Shown piece after piece: positions 26,619 to 35,835 of a stretch of 64,000 bases of DNA. The DNA is taken from positions 1,736,001-1,800,000 of the forward strand of contig NC_013895.2 of the NCBI RefSeq assembly GCF_000025225.2, in the 5' to 3' direction. The notes under the pieces were generated by a model, which was not told the DNA's origin, searched no databases, and worked only from the letters and a program-made list of their open reading frames with translations. Position numbers and translations under genes: made by a program. Position 1 is the stretch's first letter, and each line of letters starts with the position of its first letter. The stretch comes from Mageeibacillus indolicus UPII9-5 (GTDB taxonomy: Bacteria > Bacillota > Clostridia > Saccharofermentanales > Fastidiosipilaceae).

Positions 26619-28350
26619 TTTCTGTTACCACCTCTTTCAAATTCCATCTATCTACCTTGTTCTGTGCTTCAACCATATCCTTATAGAACTCACATCTTTC
26701 CATCAGCTCTTCATGACTTCCTGCATCAAGAACAAGGCCTTTATCCATAACAATAATTTGGTCTGAATCTCTAATCGTATTTAGATGATGAGCAATTGTA
26801 ATGATGGTTTTATCCTGACTTAAATCATCAATCGCTTCACCGATTAGTCTTTCGTTTTCACTATCAACAGCTGCCATTGCCTCATCTAATATTAAAATCG
26901 GTGCATTTTTAAGTATCATTCTCGCAATTGATATTCTTTGTTTTTCTCCACCGGATAACTTAACTCCCATTTCACCTACTCGTGTTTCATATCCATTTGG
27001 CAACGCTGAAATAAAGTCATGACATCTCGCTTTTTTGGCAGCTTCTATGACTTCTTCTTTTGTCGCATTAAGTTTCCCGATTGCAATATTGTCAAAAATA
27101 CTTAAATCGAAAAGGATGACCTCCTGTTGCACACTTCCAATAAGATTTGAAATATTTTCCTGACTGTAATCCTTTATATCTTTCCCATTTATTTCTATTC
27201 GTCCGCTGTCAGCATCCCAAAATCCCATAAGCAAATTAGATACGGTACTTTTCCCACAACCGCTTGCCCCTACAAAGGCATTCAAGCTATTTTTCTTAAA
27301 AGTTAAATTGATATCTTTAAGCGCAAAGCCATCTTTTCCGTATGCAAAATTCACATCTTTAAATTCTATGTTTCCAAATTCTAAACCTTGTTCTGTCTTT
27401 TTCTTTGGAAGCGGAACGGTTAAAACTTTGCCAATCGCCTTTAATGCCTCCTTAAATACAATAGAAAAATGTTGTAGAGTGGCTGTCTTGCTTATGGATG
27501 CTGTAAACGCAGATGATAAAATAATTGCAAGTATAAAATTAGGGGTTGTAATATTTCCATAGTAAAGAAATATACTTCCCAAAATCATGACAATAACTAC
27601 TCCAATTTCCATAAATATGTCAATGAGTCCCATTGGAATTGTGATTGCCCCCATACTCTTTTTAACCCAGTAAACATACTCTCTTGCCGTTTTTAATGTT
27701 CTTTCGCTAATCTCCTCTTCTTTAGCAAAAGCCTTAATCACAGAAATATTTTTTACATATTCCATTAGCTCTTCTCTCATCTTGTTTTCATGGTTAAAGT
27801 AAATAGCAAAATTTTTATCCATTGTTTTCTGTGAAAGAACTTTCACCAAATACATGAGTGGAACTCCGGCAATCATTCCAAGAGCAAGACGCCAATCCAC
27901 AAAAATCATAGCTACAAAAATAATGGTAGGTAGAAGTGTAACTGACATTATTTCAGGAAGACCATGGGCAAGGTATACTTCCACTTGTTCCACATCATGC
28001 TGAACAATGTTGGTAAGCTCTCCTGTATTATGTTCTTTAAAAAATCCTAAACTTAGTTTTTTTAGATGATCAATAATATCTAACCTAAGTTCTGTTAATT
28101 TTTCGTATGCTTTCTCATGAGCAGCCTTTGTTGCAAAATAGTAAAACACGCCTTTTAACACAAATGAGATAAAGATTCCAAAGAATACATACTTTAAATC
28201 AACTTCGTTAGTATTGTTTGTGATTAAAGAACTAATTAAATATACAAGTAAGATTTGTGGTATCAAATCAAATACTATTTTTAAAGCAAGAAGTGAATTG
28301 GATAAGCCATTTTTCCCTATCACTTTTTTCCTTAATTCTTTTTCTGGCAT
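26611..28350 (-). CDS. ABC half-transporter A of the ABC-ECF operon
   Basis: 579 residues from the ATG at 28350 (MPEKELRKKVIG), 8 bases after AAAGGAG; the open frame begins six codons upstream. Membrane domain about 1-320; ATPase with GASGCGKST, LSGGEKQR, LILDEAMAAVD and AHHL. First structural gene of the operon, downstream of TetR and of a palindromic site at 28377-28400. Forms a heterodimer with the next gene. Confidence 0.85.
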   Translation of the reverse strand: MPEKELRKKVIGKNGLSNSLLALKIVFDLIPQILLVYLISSLITNNTNEVDLKYVFFGIFISFVLKGVFYYFATKAAHEKAYEKLTELRLDIIDHLKKLSLGFFKEHNTGELTNIVQHDVEQVEVYLAHGLPEIMSVTLLPTIIFVAMIFVDWRLALGMIAGVPLMYLVKVLSQKTMDKNFAIYFNHENKMREELMEYVKNISVIKAFAKEEEISERTLKTAREYVYWVKKSMGAITIPMGLIDIFMEIGVVIVMILGSIFLYYGNITTPNFILAIILSSAFTASISKTATLQHFSIVFKEALKAIGKVLTVPLPKKKTEQGLEFGNIEFKDVNFAYGKDGFALKDINLTFKKNSLNAFVGASGCGKSTVSNLLMGFWDADSGRIEINGKDIKDYSQENISNLIGSVQQEVILFDLSIFDNIAIGKLNATKEEVIEAAKKARCHDFISALPNGYETRVGEMGVKLSGGEKQRISIARMILKNAPILILDEAMAAVDSENERLIGEAIDDLSQDKTIITIAHHLNTIRDSDQIIVMDKGLVLDAGSHEELMERCEFYKDMVEAQNKVDRWNLKEVVTENV

Positions 28351-28376
28351 GAACAACACTCCTTTCAAAACCGAAT

Positions 28377-28400
28377 AATATTGAATTTTAATTTAATATT
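28377..28400. promoter_or_regulatory. Predicted TetR operator, structural-gene side
   Basis: Palindromic AATATTGAAT...TTTAATATT of 24 bp between tetR and the first transporter gene. It matches the 24-bp site at 29047-29070 upstream of tetR itself, with AATA.TGAA and TTnAATATT ends in both. Confidence 0.65.
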
Positions 28401-28453
28401 AAGGCTTAAAATAAGACTTTGCTGATTACACAAAGTCTATTTTTTAGTGCTGA

Positions 28454-29026
28454 TTACAGGGATTCCACTCCCTTGTAATAACACCTTGCAATAAGTTTTA
28501 GCATATCTTTTGCCCACTTTTCACTTTGATAGTGCCTTGCTATTTCAAGAAGCCCCTCTGTAAAGTTACTGGCTAAAATATGGGAAAGCATTGGATCATA
28601 TTCTTCTTTTGATTGTCTTTTTAAACTTACTTCAATATGAACCTGCATTTGCGATATGAGTTTTTGTTTTGCGTCTGCATGCTTTGTACCTGAACTTTTA
28701 TCCATTAAAATAATTAACTTCTTACGCTCTTTTAAAAGTTCATGAATATAATTTTCTCCAACTTCATCAAATCTTTCAGAAGCAGAACCTTTTTCCAAAG
28801 ATTCTTCCTCATTAAAAGCTGAGTCAAAGTTTATATAAACAGAACTTACTACTGCATCAAACAAAACTTCCTTATTTTTGAAATAGGTATAAATGAGTGC
28901 CACAGGAATATCTGCTTCTTTTGCAATTTCTGTTAATTTAGCACCTCTATAATCATTTTTATAAAATACTTTTTCTGCTGCATCAAGTATTCTATTTCTA
29001 ACTTCTTCTTTCAATACTTGTGCCAT
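28454..29026 (-). CDS. TetR-family regulator of the ABC-ECF operon
   Basis: 190 residues. Helix-turn-helix in ILDAAEKVFYKNDYRGAKL followed by TEIAKEADIPVALIYTYFKN; variable helical C-terminal part. AGAGGTG precedes ATG. Lies at the head of, and on the same strand as, the transporter operon. Two similar 24-bp palindromes flank it, one at its own promoter and one before the transporter genes, so it probably represses both. Confidence 0.9.
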   Translation of the reverse strand: MAQVLKEEVRNRILDAAEKVFYKNDYRGAKLTEIAKEADIPVALIYTYFKNKEVLFDAVVSSVYINFDSAFNEEESLEKGSASERFDEVGENYIHELLKERKKLIILMDKSSGTKHADAKQKLISQMQVHIEVSLKRQSKEEYDPMLSHILASNFTEGLLEIARHYQSEKWAKDMLKLIARCYYKGVESL

Positions 29027-29046
29027 ATCACACCTCTTTCTAATAA

Positions 29047-29070
29047 AATACTGAACTCATATTCAATATT
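29047..29070. promoter_or_regulatory. Predicted TetR operator and promoter
   Basis: AATACTGAA - CTCATA - TTCAATATT lies beside a TTGACA box (29069-29074, minus strand) upstream of tetR. Same family as the site at 28377-28400. Confidence 0.7.
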
Positions 29071-29210
29071 TGTCAAGAGTTTAGTGTATTAGTTCAAAAA
29101 GAAACTGGATTTAAGACTGCGAGAAAAGCAGATTTCCGTTAAATTACATCTCATTAATTCTATTTGATAAAATTGTAGCCACGCCAACAACCTTATTTTC
29201 CCACATAAAC

Positions 29211-29275
29211 AGCTGGGTGCAAAGTGGTTGCACCTTTTAACGATAGGAAAAGCTATCGTTAAAAAGTTTAAGACC
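29211..29275. repeat. Island hairpin repeat R, copy 1
   Basis: GCTGGGTGCAAAGTGGTTGCACC is followed by a perfect hairpin at 29235-29264: TTTTAACGATAG, loop GAAAAG, CTATCGTTAAAA. It recurs with the same flanks at 44720 and, with another left flank, at 42488. Degraded copies lie at 34088, 38470 and 41711. Confidence 0.85.
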
Positions 29276-29344
29276 TGCTTAATAGCTTGATTATTGAGTA
29301 TTGAGATGGACCCAGAATTTCGGACACACTAGGCGACAAGCTGG

Positions 29345-29410
29345 ATTAAGTGGTCAGTATGGATAAGATGAAATGTTTTTCAAAGCTTCGTATGTGGGAA
29401 TATATCCATA
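29345..29410 (-). repeat. rlmD-like scar (D-I-F-P-H-T)
   Basis: Minus-strand 29406-29389 reads GATATATTCCCACATACG, D-I-F-P-H-T, resembling the rlmD codons D-M-F-P-Q-T at 50237-50254. The surrounding 60 bp closely resemble 2821-2880. Confidence 0.55.
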
Positions 29411-29430
29411 CTAATAAATAAAGGTATTCG

Positions 29431-29567
29431 TTATAAATCTAAACTATGCTTATCCAATAAGAAGTCGAATAAATTAAGAGTGAGTATCCCATTTTCATCT
29501 AAAAATGACTTTATTCTATCTTTTACGATAAGTATTTTTTTAAATGAGTCATTATTTCCGTAAATCT
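29431..29567 (-). pseudogene. AAA/DUF4143 ATPase 3'-end fragment
   Basis: The frame NDSFKKILIVKDRIKSF followed by LDENGILTLNLFDFLLDKHSLDL and stop resembles the closing segment of DUF4143 ATPases (...GI..RNIRDFLL). Everything upstream is missing. Confidence 0.45.
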
Positions 29568-29796
29568 ATGCCTCTCCCTATTTAGAATTAATTCCATAAC
29601 AGACATATTTTGAAGTTGGATTTACAAAATGAATTTACACCAACGTTAGAGCTTGACCTACGCCGTAATTCTCTATTCTTTGGTGTCCAAAAGAAATTTA
29701 CAAGCTCAATATTGACAAGCTGTTTTCAAAGTTATATATTTATAACACATGTTAGAAATATATCACCTTATGTTTTTACACTAGAAGGAGATTAAT

Positions 29797-30213
29797 ATGA
29801 AGAAAAAAGTATCAATACTAGAAATTGTAGCAACAAAAATTGTCATTGCCTTATTAGTTGCAGGTTACTATTGGATGTGGAGTAGATCCGATTGGATGCC
29901 CGAATATCGCCAATATTCAGCTTACTTCGGCGGATTCTTATTCCTTATATTGCTAGCCCATTATCTTAGGATACATAAGTATAAGAAAGAATGTTTTGAT
30001 GAGTTGGCGATAAAAACACTACGCAAATGCGATGCAATATGCCTGAAAGTTCTAACTGTTTTAATGGTAATAGTTGCATATGTGGGAGGGATTTTAGGGC
30101 ACGTCAATGCAATGTCAACTGCAATGATGGGCTGGCTAATCATCGGAAGCATTATCACAATCGCAACGCTTCGTACCATGCTGTTCCTTATCTTGAATTC
30201 AAAAGGGGTATAG
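29797..30213 (+). CDS. Small membrane protein paired with an XRE regulator
   Basis: 138 residues with four predicted membrane segments and a basic cytosolic loop (RIHKYKKECFDELAIKTLRK). AGAAGGAG precedes ATG. Followed after 2 bases by a small XRE regulator, so the two form an operon. The pairing mirrors 8107-8758 with gene order reversed. Such pairs are common in Bacillota; function unknown. Confidence 0.7.
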   Translation: MKKKVSILEIVATKIVIALLVAGYYWMWSRSDWMPEYRQYSAYFGGFLFLILLAHYLRIHKYKKECFDELAIKTLRKCDAICLKVLTVLMVIVAYVGGILGHVNAMSTAMMGWLIIGSIITIATLRTMLFLILNSKGV

Positions 30214-30215
30214 CT

Positions 30216-30419
30216 ATGGCGTTAATAACAAAACTAAAAGATTACCGAGAAAAAGCAAACTATAAACAGTCAGAGCTGGCTGAAATGGTTAATGTCAGAA
30301 GAGAAACTATTGTTCATCTAGAAAACGGTAGGTATAATCCGTCTTTGAAACTGGCCATGGATATCGCAAAAATTTTCAAAGTAAAAGTAGAAGATTTATT
30401 TGAATTTACTGATGAGTAA
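30216..30419 (+). CDS. Small XRE-family regulator
   Basis: 67 residues, start ATG 30216 (MALITKLKDYREKANYKQ) after AAAGGGG. Helix-turn-helix YKQSELAEMVNVRRETIVHLENGRY. Close to the YozG-like regulators; its C-terminus DLFEFTDE is typical. The longer frame from 30027 overlaps the membrane gene and is a shadow. Confidence 0.85.
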   Translation: MALITKLKDYREKANYKQSELAEMVNVRRETIVHLENGRYNPSLKLAMDIAKIFKVKVEDLFEFTDE

Positions 30420-30444
30420 TCTATTGGGAAGTCTGTCTAAATTT

Positions 30445-30541
30445 TGAGTGCACACTATGGATATTGGGTGCACCTTTTAACGAAATGTAATAATTTTTTA
30501 CACGTATTTTTCTAAAACCAAGCTCACCCCACGGCTGCTCA
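30445..30541 (-). pseudogene. RelE toxin fragment cut by hairpin repeat copy 2
   Basis: Following the antitoxin on the minus strand, EQPWGELGFRKIRVKNYYI is the middle of a RelE toxin (compare 42548-42700). It stops exactly where the repeat begins (30445-30483: GTGCACACTATGGATATTGGGTGCACCTTTTAACGA in plus orientation, here split for length). The repeat copy lacks its second hairpin arm. The joint is a recombination scar. Confidence 0.6.
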
Positions 30542-30853
30542 GCTATACAATTCACACGATAAGGCATTGTCTGTAAAAACATCATCTATCGGATAACTAT
30601 CACCACGAACCGCCTGATCATAACCTTTAGCCATCAACGCGTTAAACGTTTTCTCGTCCATATCATCTTGTGCCGGAAGTGACTTTGGAATAGTAAGCGA
30701 AAACGGAATACCCTTATTAAGAATGATTTGACGATAAAACATGTCAATAGCAGTAGCCCTAGAAATTCCAATAGTTTCCAGAATCTGCTCTGCCTGCTGT
30801 TTAATATTTTCTTGTATTCTCACATTCACATTCGCACTTTTAGTAACTGCCAT
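30539..30853 (-). CDS. RelB/DinJ-type antitoxin
   Basis: 104 residues from ATG 30853 (MAVTKSANVNVRIQENIKQ), 6 bases after GGAGG. The N-terminal ribbon-helix-helix region is followed by ATAIDMFYRQIILNKGIPFSL, typical of RelB/DinJ. Near-identical to the antitoxin at 42699-42992 up to DDVF; here the last residues differ (TDNALSCELYS) because the downstream toxin junction has changed. The partner toxin is truncated by the hairpin repeat, so the antitoxin is now solitary. Confidence 0.8.
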   Translation of the reverse strand: MAVTKSANVNVRIQENIKQQAEQILETIGISRATAIDMFYRQIILNKGIPFSLTIPKSLPAQDDMDEKTFNALMAKGYDQAVRGDSYPIDDVFTDNALSCELYS

Positions 30854-31019
30854 ATCAATCAACCTCCATATTCATACCATACATAATTGTGTCGTATATT
30901 GCAACACAATTTACATGAATAGGATTGCTTGGCTACCATACGCGCTTTGCGTGTTCGCATTCCTTCATCAGATAGCACAATCAAGCGCCATGATGGTGGG
31001 GAAGCCCCGCTTATTTTCT

Positions 31020-31135
31020 CGTTTGAGTTTGAACATAAAAATAGCAGATAAAGGGAAGAAAATGAATTTACACCAAAGTTAAGGCTTGACCGTCTAAACC
31101 TCATTTTCGAGAGTATGAAATAATTTCTGTAAAAA
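31020..31135. repeat. Copy of the antitoxin/ABC-F junction
   Basis: 31022-31105 matches 43012-43095 closely, the junction between the second antitoxin and the end of the ABC-F gene, including the last codons NEV-stop. A shorter piece (AATGAATTTACACCAA...GCTTGACC) is also at about 29625. It shows that the whole antitoxin-ABC-F unit was once duplicated here. Confidence 0.6.
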
Positions 31136-31196
31136 GCAGATGAAAGATTCCAATAGGTACTCCTGCGATATAAACTAATTAAAGGAGGCCGAAAAA

Positions 31197-31481
31197 ATGG
31201 CAAGAAGCAAAAAAGAAAACATCCACAAAGTGAAAATTACTGAAGGGAAGACGTAGATGTGATGATCATATGTGCTGACGGACTAGTCGGCATTCGTGAA
31301 GCTATATCTACAGCTTTTCCTAACACTGAATACCAACGTTGTATAGTTCATCAAGTCCGAAACACTCTGAAATATGTGGCAGATAAGGACAGAAAAGAAG
31401 AAATGGACTATGCCACTTAGAAACTGGGGCCAAGTTTATGGCGAATTAACGCTCATGTATGAGGATAGGCTACCTGAATAA
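31197..31481 (+). pseudogene. IS256-family transposase remnant
   Basis: Begins MARSKKENIHKVKITEGKT, then after a break reads CADGLVGIREAISTAFPNT, EYQRCIVHQVRNTLKYVA and, after another stop, WGQVYGELTLMYEDRLPE. These are the hallmark stretches of IS256-type (mutator) transposases with most of the gene deleted. A GC-rich inverted repeat, AGAGCAGACAGG / CCTGCCTGCTCT at 31501-31529, follows and may be a terminator or element end. Confidence 0.75.
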
Positions 31482-31500
31482 CTTGAAAATACCAAGCAAA

Positions 31501-31529
31501 AGAGCAGACAGGAAACACCTGCCTGCTCT
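31501..31529. terminator. Hairpin after the IS256 remnant
   Basis: AGAGCAGACAGG and CCTGCCTGCTCT pair with one G-T wobble around a 5-base loop and are followed by TTGAC rather than a long T run. Terminator or IS end. Confidence 0.45.
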
Positions 31530-31729
31530 TGACATGCAATTTCATATGAATTATATAATGAATAACTGCTAAGTAGTTGGAATAGCAAGCATCTGGGCTA
31601 ATTAGCAGGAAATTATATCACAGGAAATCTTATTTACAGAGATTTACTCACACACTCTATTATTTATTCACCGGCTCATGTTTATAGCTTCAGGCTATTT
31701 CATATTGCCTAAGAAAATCTACGCATTTA

Positions 31730-32854
31730 TTGGAGGAAACATTATGTTTAAACGCCGTTCATTTTCTACGGTGGGAAATAGAAGAAAATATTGATCAGAA
31801 AAATAAAGATCTGAAAAATATAGCGATTAAAAGCGGCGGCTTTGATGCAATTGCCGAACCTTTGGTTTTCTTATTACTTTTAATAATAGTTTCCTTAATT
31901 TTCGTCTATGGCGGAAAAAGAGTCCAAAGCGGCGAAATCACAATCGGTGTCTTGATTCCATTTCTCCTCTACTTACTACAACTTCTTAATCCGATTGCTT
32001 ATACAAGCAACTTTTTCATGGCTAAGTCGAAATGGAATACCAACAAAGTCGAACTGGAAAAATATTTAACATTGGAATCGGAAACAACTAACGAGGGGAA
32101 GGAAGAATTAACAGAAATAAAAAGTCTCTCTTTTTGCAATCTTTCTTTCGCCTACGAGCACACTGCAGTACTGGATAATTTATCCTGTGAAATTCCTATC
32201 GGCAGTAAAATTGCAGTCGTCGGTCCATCAGGTTCCGGCAAAAGTACATTATACAAATTATTGCTTCGTTTGTACGAACCTGATAGCGGCAAAATCCTGC
32301 TTAACGCACAAGAATTAAATTCTTTCAGCAAAAAAAGCATCCGCCGACACATTGCCTTAGTTCCACAAGAAAGTAGCATCATCGGCTCAAGTTTATCTGA
32401 TTTTCTTAATTTAGGGCAAGAGCATAAGGTATCTAACGCTCAGCTTATAGATACACTGAACACCGTCGGCTTAGCTGCTGAATTAAATCTGAATACAGAG
32501 AATATTGCAGGCTACGATTTCGGTTTAGCTGCCAAAAATTTATCCGTCGGTCAAAAGCAACGTTTAATGATCGCTAAAGCTTTGTTGAAAGAAGCTTCTA
32601 TTTATTTACTCGATGAATCTACAGCTTCGGTTGACTCGGAATTGGAAACTCTGATTTTTGAAACACTGCTTAAATTCAAGCCGGATAAAACAATTATTTC
32701 TATTGCCCACCGTCTTTCAACTGTTAAATACGCTGATACGATTATTTTCCTGGAAGAGGGAAAAATCAGCGGCATCGGTACCCACAGCGAATTATATGCG
32801 CAACACGAGCATTATCGCCATTTTATCGATCTGCAATTAATTAAAACGGAATAA
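31730..32854 (+). pseudogene. ABC exporter with truncated membrane domain
   Basis: The intact part is a full ATPase (GPSGSGKST, LSVGQKQR, YLLDESTASVD, AHRL) behind only the last two membrane helices (about 31830-32010). GGAGG and ATGTTTAAACGCCG at 31744 look like the true gene start, but after 14 codons the sequence joins the middle of the membrane domain out of frame. An internal deletion of roughly 600-700 bp is the simplest explanation. One of the few plus-strand genes in the island. Bacteriocin-type exporter is possible. Confidence 0.65.
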
Positions 32855-32978
32855 GCTCGCCAAGCTCGGCTCGACAAATGCAAAGCAGTGCAACAAAAAA
32901 GAAGTGCAACAGTAGCAGCCAGCTCACTCTTACCCATTTACCGCTTTAAACTATCAAGATAAATTTTCGAATGATATT

Positions 32979-33251
32979 TTATCCTAAGTTCTTTATCTTG
33001 AATTTTTCGTCCTCACTATTCCTTCTATGAAGCCAATCTTCCATATAAAAGCCTACCAAAACGACAGCCTGCAATAACGAAGAAAAAGCTCCAAAATTCA
33101 CTGAAAATGGAATGGCTACAGCAATCGTAATAACCCAAACAATACTAGGTAGAATCCATTTATTTACTCGTCTGCTTTTAACAAAGTAAATTTCAAGTCC
33201 GGCTAAAACAATACCCATCACCAAGTAAAGAAGCAATAACTCTCTATTCAT
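32979..33251 (-). CDS. Small membrane protein
   Basis: 90 residues from ATG 33251 (MNRELLLLYLVMG) after AAAGGAGG. Two to three membrane segments and a charged C-terminus (RRNSEDEKFKIKNLG). Overlaps the upstream DUF2089-like gene by 8 bases, so coupled. I do not recognise the family. Confidence 0.65.
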   Translation of the reverse strand: MNRELLLLYLVMGIVLAGLEIYFVKSRRVNKWILPSIVWVITIAVAIPFSVNFGAFSSLLQAVVLVGFYMEDWLHRRNSEDEKFKIKNLG

Positions 33252-33531
33252 TTGCTTGCCTCCTTTCATTGTATTTATCAATCAGTTTCTTCGTAGTCTC
33301 ATAATCATATTTATCTTGCAAAGCTAAAGACTTAATGAACTTCACGTACGGATCTTCATCCACCTCCATAAGCTTTACCTTTTCAATTAACTGATTGAGA
33401 TTATTCCTGATTATGTGATAGGAACTATCGTAATAGTTAGCCATGCTCTTCAATGATCCAGATGATAAAATGAACTGCTTGATAAATGCTATTTCATTAT
33501 CATCGAGATTAAAGATCCAATCACTCTTCAT
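33244..33531 (-). CDS. DUF2089-like regulator
   Basis: 95 residues from ATG 33531 (MKSDWIFNLDDNEIAFIKQF), 7 bases after AAGGAG. The core FIKQFILSSGSLKSMANYY...SYHIIRNNLNQLIEKV fits DUF2089, a helix-turn-helix family whose members sit beside small membrane proteins. Forms an operon with the membrane gene downstream. Role unknown. Confidence 0.65.
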   Translation of the reverse strand: MKSDWIFNLDDNEIAFIKQFILSSGSLKSMANYYDSSYHIIRNNLNQLIEKVKLMEVDEDPYVKFIKSLALQDKYDYETTKKLIDKYNERRQANE

Positions 33532-34087
33532 TACCATACTCCTTTTCTTTTATACTAACCTATTTTCTAATGATATTCAATAGTAACCTTCAACTTTTTA
33601 TTTTTGTTTAACTTTCTTTCTAATTTTGCTTATAGCAATGTGTGGTTGACACCTAAGCATAAAAAACGCTTACTTGCGTCCATATCGTTTCTATCTACTA
33701 CGAGCAAAAGCCCTGCTTGGGGCCAATGCCTTTCATCTCTTGTTCTTAAAGGTTGTCTATAAGATCGTCAAACCATGTAGCTGTTCTTTAGACAAATTCT
33801 CAGATGTGAAAAGAATAGCGCTAAGCGAGTCGTATTTTTTTATATAGCTAGCTACTATATTCCTAGAAATGCCTAAATCATCTGCTCTTTTTCTTTGCGA
33901 GATACATTTGTTATGAAGAGTGCTTATTTTGTGTGTCTATCATTGTTATCATTTCCTATACACCTCCTAGAACTATTGCCCTAAAGAGGAAGGGATGGCT
34001 CAATTTTCAATTGCGCGAGTGGCTCAAAATTAAAGTACTATAGACACATAATCCCACCTCGCAACCTGGGTGCAAAGTGGGTGCACC
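33532..34087. other. Decayed DNA with a helix-turn-helix remnant
   Basis: No intact gene. On the minus strand at about 33810-33910, SQRKRADDLGISRNIVASYIKKYD reads like the helix-turn-helix of an IS21-type or recombinase protein, with stops before and after. At 34054-34080, GCAACCTGGGTGCAAAGTGG is the left edge of repeat R. Confidence 0.4.
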
Positions 34088-34115
34088 TTTTAACGATTGG
34101 AAAATTATCGCAAAG
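34054..34115. repeat. Island hairpin repeat R, degraded copy 3
   Basis: CCTGGGTGCAAAGTGGGTGCACC and TTTTAACGAT are intact, but the right arm has become ATTATCGCAAAGG, so the hairpin is weak. Confidence 0.65.
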
Positions 34116-34149
34116 GTATCATTTTATTTCTTAAATAATTCTGAATGTG

Positions 34150-34510
34150 TACCCAGCCTATATAACATCAATTACTTTTAAAAGACTATCCGTATTTTTA
34201 TTTTGTTTTTTAGCTAATTTAAGGTCTTTTTTGAATTGATGTATCATTCGGAACCTCTAATTTAAGAGAAAAAGGAATCCCGTTCTCACGAATCGTTGTT
34301 CGCAAAAATATATTTATCGCTGTCGTCATATTGAGCCCGAGTTCTGATTGTTTCAAAAAAAGAGAGACCTAAACAAAAATCTTCAAATAAACAAAGCATA
34401 TAGGAGGCTTGCACCATAGCTAAAATCAATCCTTAGTCACAAAAAATAAAAGCTCACTCATCGCTATAAGCACTTTTACGATAGCCACTGAGCAAGCCGG
34501 TAAAATCAAC
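34150..34510 (-). pseudogene. RelB-like antitoxin fragment, second copy
   Basis: Near-identical to 14836-15110: the same MFLRTTIRENGIPFSLKLEVPN stretch with the same broken frame, and the flanking DFTGLLSGYRKSAYSDE at 34465-34500. About 130 bp are inserted between the two conserved parts in this copy. Confidence 0.55.
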
Positions 34511-34529
34511 ACAACACACTCAACTTGTT

Positions 34530-34738
34530 CATCATTGTCCGTTAGGTTGTTTATCTTCATATTCCTCAATTAGCTTAAACTTTGTAGAATGACTCTTCCT
34601 CAATTCCTTTTGGTAATTATCTATTTCTTTTTCTATTTCAGAGGTATCCACCTTCATGTTGATTTTTTCTTGATACACTTGTTTCCATACATTCCCACTC
34701 CACATATCGGGCATTTTACAATTCCAGAAAGCAAGTGC
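34530..34738 (-). pseudogene. Large serine recombinase fragment
   Basis: One frame reads LSGIVKCPICGVGMYGNKCIKKK, the zinc-ribbon of large serine recombinases. Another carries the following coiled-coil part (EIEKEIDNYQKELRKSHSTKFKLIEEYED). The catalytic domain is absent. This family integrates ICEs and phages, including at rlmD-type targets. Confidence 0.7.
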
Positions 34739-34798
34739 GTACGTGTATCTTTTCCTTTATTCTCCTTAAGATTTATTTTTCATTATTCACAAATATTT

Positions 34799-35410
34799 TT
34801 ATAATTTTCTAGCTAAAAATACTATATGATCTTTCTCGTCCAGATGGTATTCACATTTAAATCCTATCTTATTCAATGTTTCTGTAAGATATTCGGGAGA
34901 ATAAACTTCAAAATCTAGCATGTCCGCCCATTTTTTTATATTTTTATGTTCTCTATATGCTCCTTCGTTGCATATTAGAAGCTGACCGTCCTGAACTAGA
35001 ACACGATGGATTTCCCTAAAAGGTACTTCTATATTCTTCCAAAAATAAATGGTTTCAAAGGCAGTTACTATATTTATGGATTCATCTTCAAAAGGTAACT
35101 TAGCCACGTCTGCTTCAATAATTTTACACCTGCCATCTTTGATTGCTTCGCTATTTACTGAACTTGCGATATCTACACTTGTTTTAGAATAGTCCATTCC
35201 ATATACTTTTTTAGCCTTTGTTAAGAAGTATTGAACATTACGTCCACCGCCACATCCTAGATCTAAAACTGCATCCGATGGTTTAATATTCAGAAAGGAT
35301 CTGCCCCATTTCGCCATTTTTTCGTGACCAATATTCATTTCTTTCACCATGAAGCGACCGCCGAAATTGTTTTTCGGTTTTTTAACATTTTCAAAAAATT
35401 TTTTTAACAT
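34799..35410 (-). CDS. Class I SAM-dependent methyltransferase
   Basis: 203 residues from ATG 35410 after AGGAG. SAM motif I is VLDLGCGGGRNV (about residues 47-58), motif II VYGMDYSKTSV, followed by IIEADVAKLPF and an IHRVL...G.LLICNE segment, all typical of UbiE/Methyltransf_11 enzymes. Substrate unknown. Monocistronic, followed directly by decayed recombinase DNA. Such single methyltransferases are frequent passengers of resistance-type islands. Confidence 0.8.
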   Translation of the reverse strand: MLKKFFENVKKPKNNFGGRFMVKEMNIGHEKMAKWGRSFLNIKPSDAVLDLGCGGGRNVQYFLTKAKKVYGMDYSKTSVDIASSVNSEAIKDGRCKIIEADVAKLPFEDESINIVTAFETIYFWKNIEVPFREIHRVLVQDGQLLICNEGAYREHKNIKKWADMLDFEVYSPEYLTETLNKIGFKCEYHLDEKDHIVFLARKL

Positions 35411-35507
35411 TTTCATCTCCTATTGATAACTATTATCAGTGTCACTTTAGCATAAATTTTACGTTTATTCAATTTTATATACTATTTAATAGGACTTTTA
35501 CTTATTC

Positions 35508-35672
35508 CTATCCTACGCCAAAGATTTGACCATTACCAAACTCTTCAAATTTTTCTCTTGGTACTTTTTCTACCAGTCTATCCCAAACTTTTGGGAAATT
35601 TGAACTTTTAGTTACATCTGATTTAATACCCGCTACTTTAAACGCTTTCTTTTTCTCAATCTTAACATCCAT
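35508..35672 (-). pseudogene. Truncated GyrI-like (effector-binding) domain
   Basis: 54 codons from ATG 35672 (MDVKIEKKKAFKVAGIKSD) after AAGGAGG. The sequence up to FEEFGNGQIFGVG matches the first third of GyrI-like/AraC effector-binding proteins, usually about 150 residues. It ends at a stop there. A short ORF on the far side (GVFLFGYLSEQDDILAFMRDEV, 35755-35825) looks like another gene's tail. Confidence 0.5.
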
Positions 35673-35835
35673 TTGATTTCCTCCTTGAACTGAAATTGAA
35701 AAGTAGATTTTTGGGAAATATTGATACTTTTCTCCTTGTATGGGAAACTTCATCTCTCATAAATGCCAAAATATCATCTTGCTCTGATAAGTATCCAAAA
35801 AGAAATACACCATACATTCTAACTTGGTCACCTTT

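Noticed and set aside
29235-29264. Hairpin repeat R as an ordinary terminator
   Set aside because: It has no U tract on either side, its stem is AT-rich, and half copies sit at recombination joints.
31197-31481. A functional IS256 copy
   Set aside because: Several stops and a large internal deletion remove most of the transposase.
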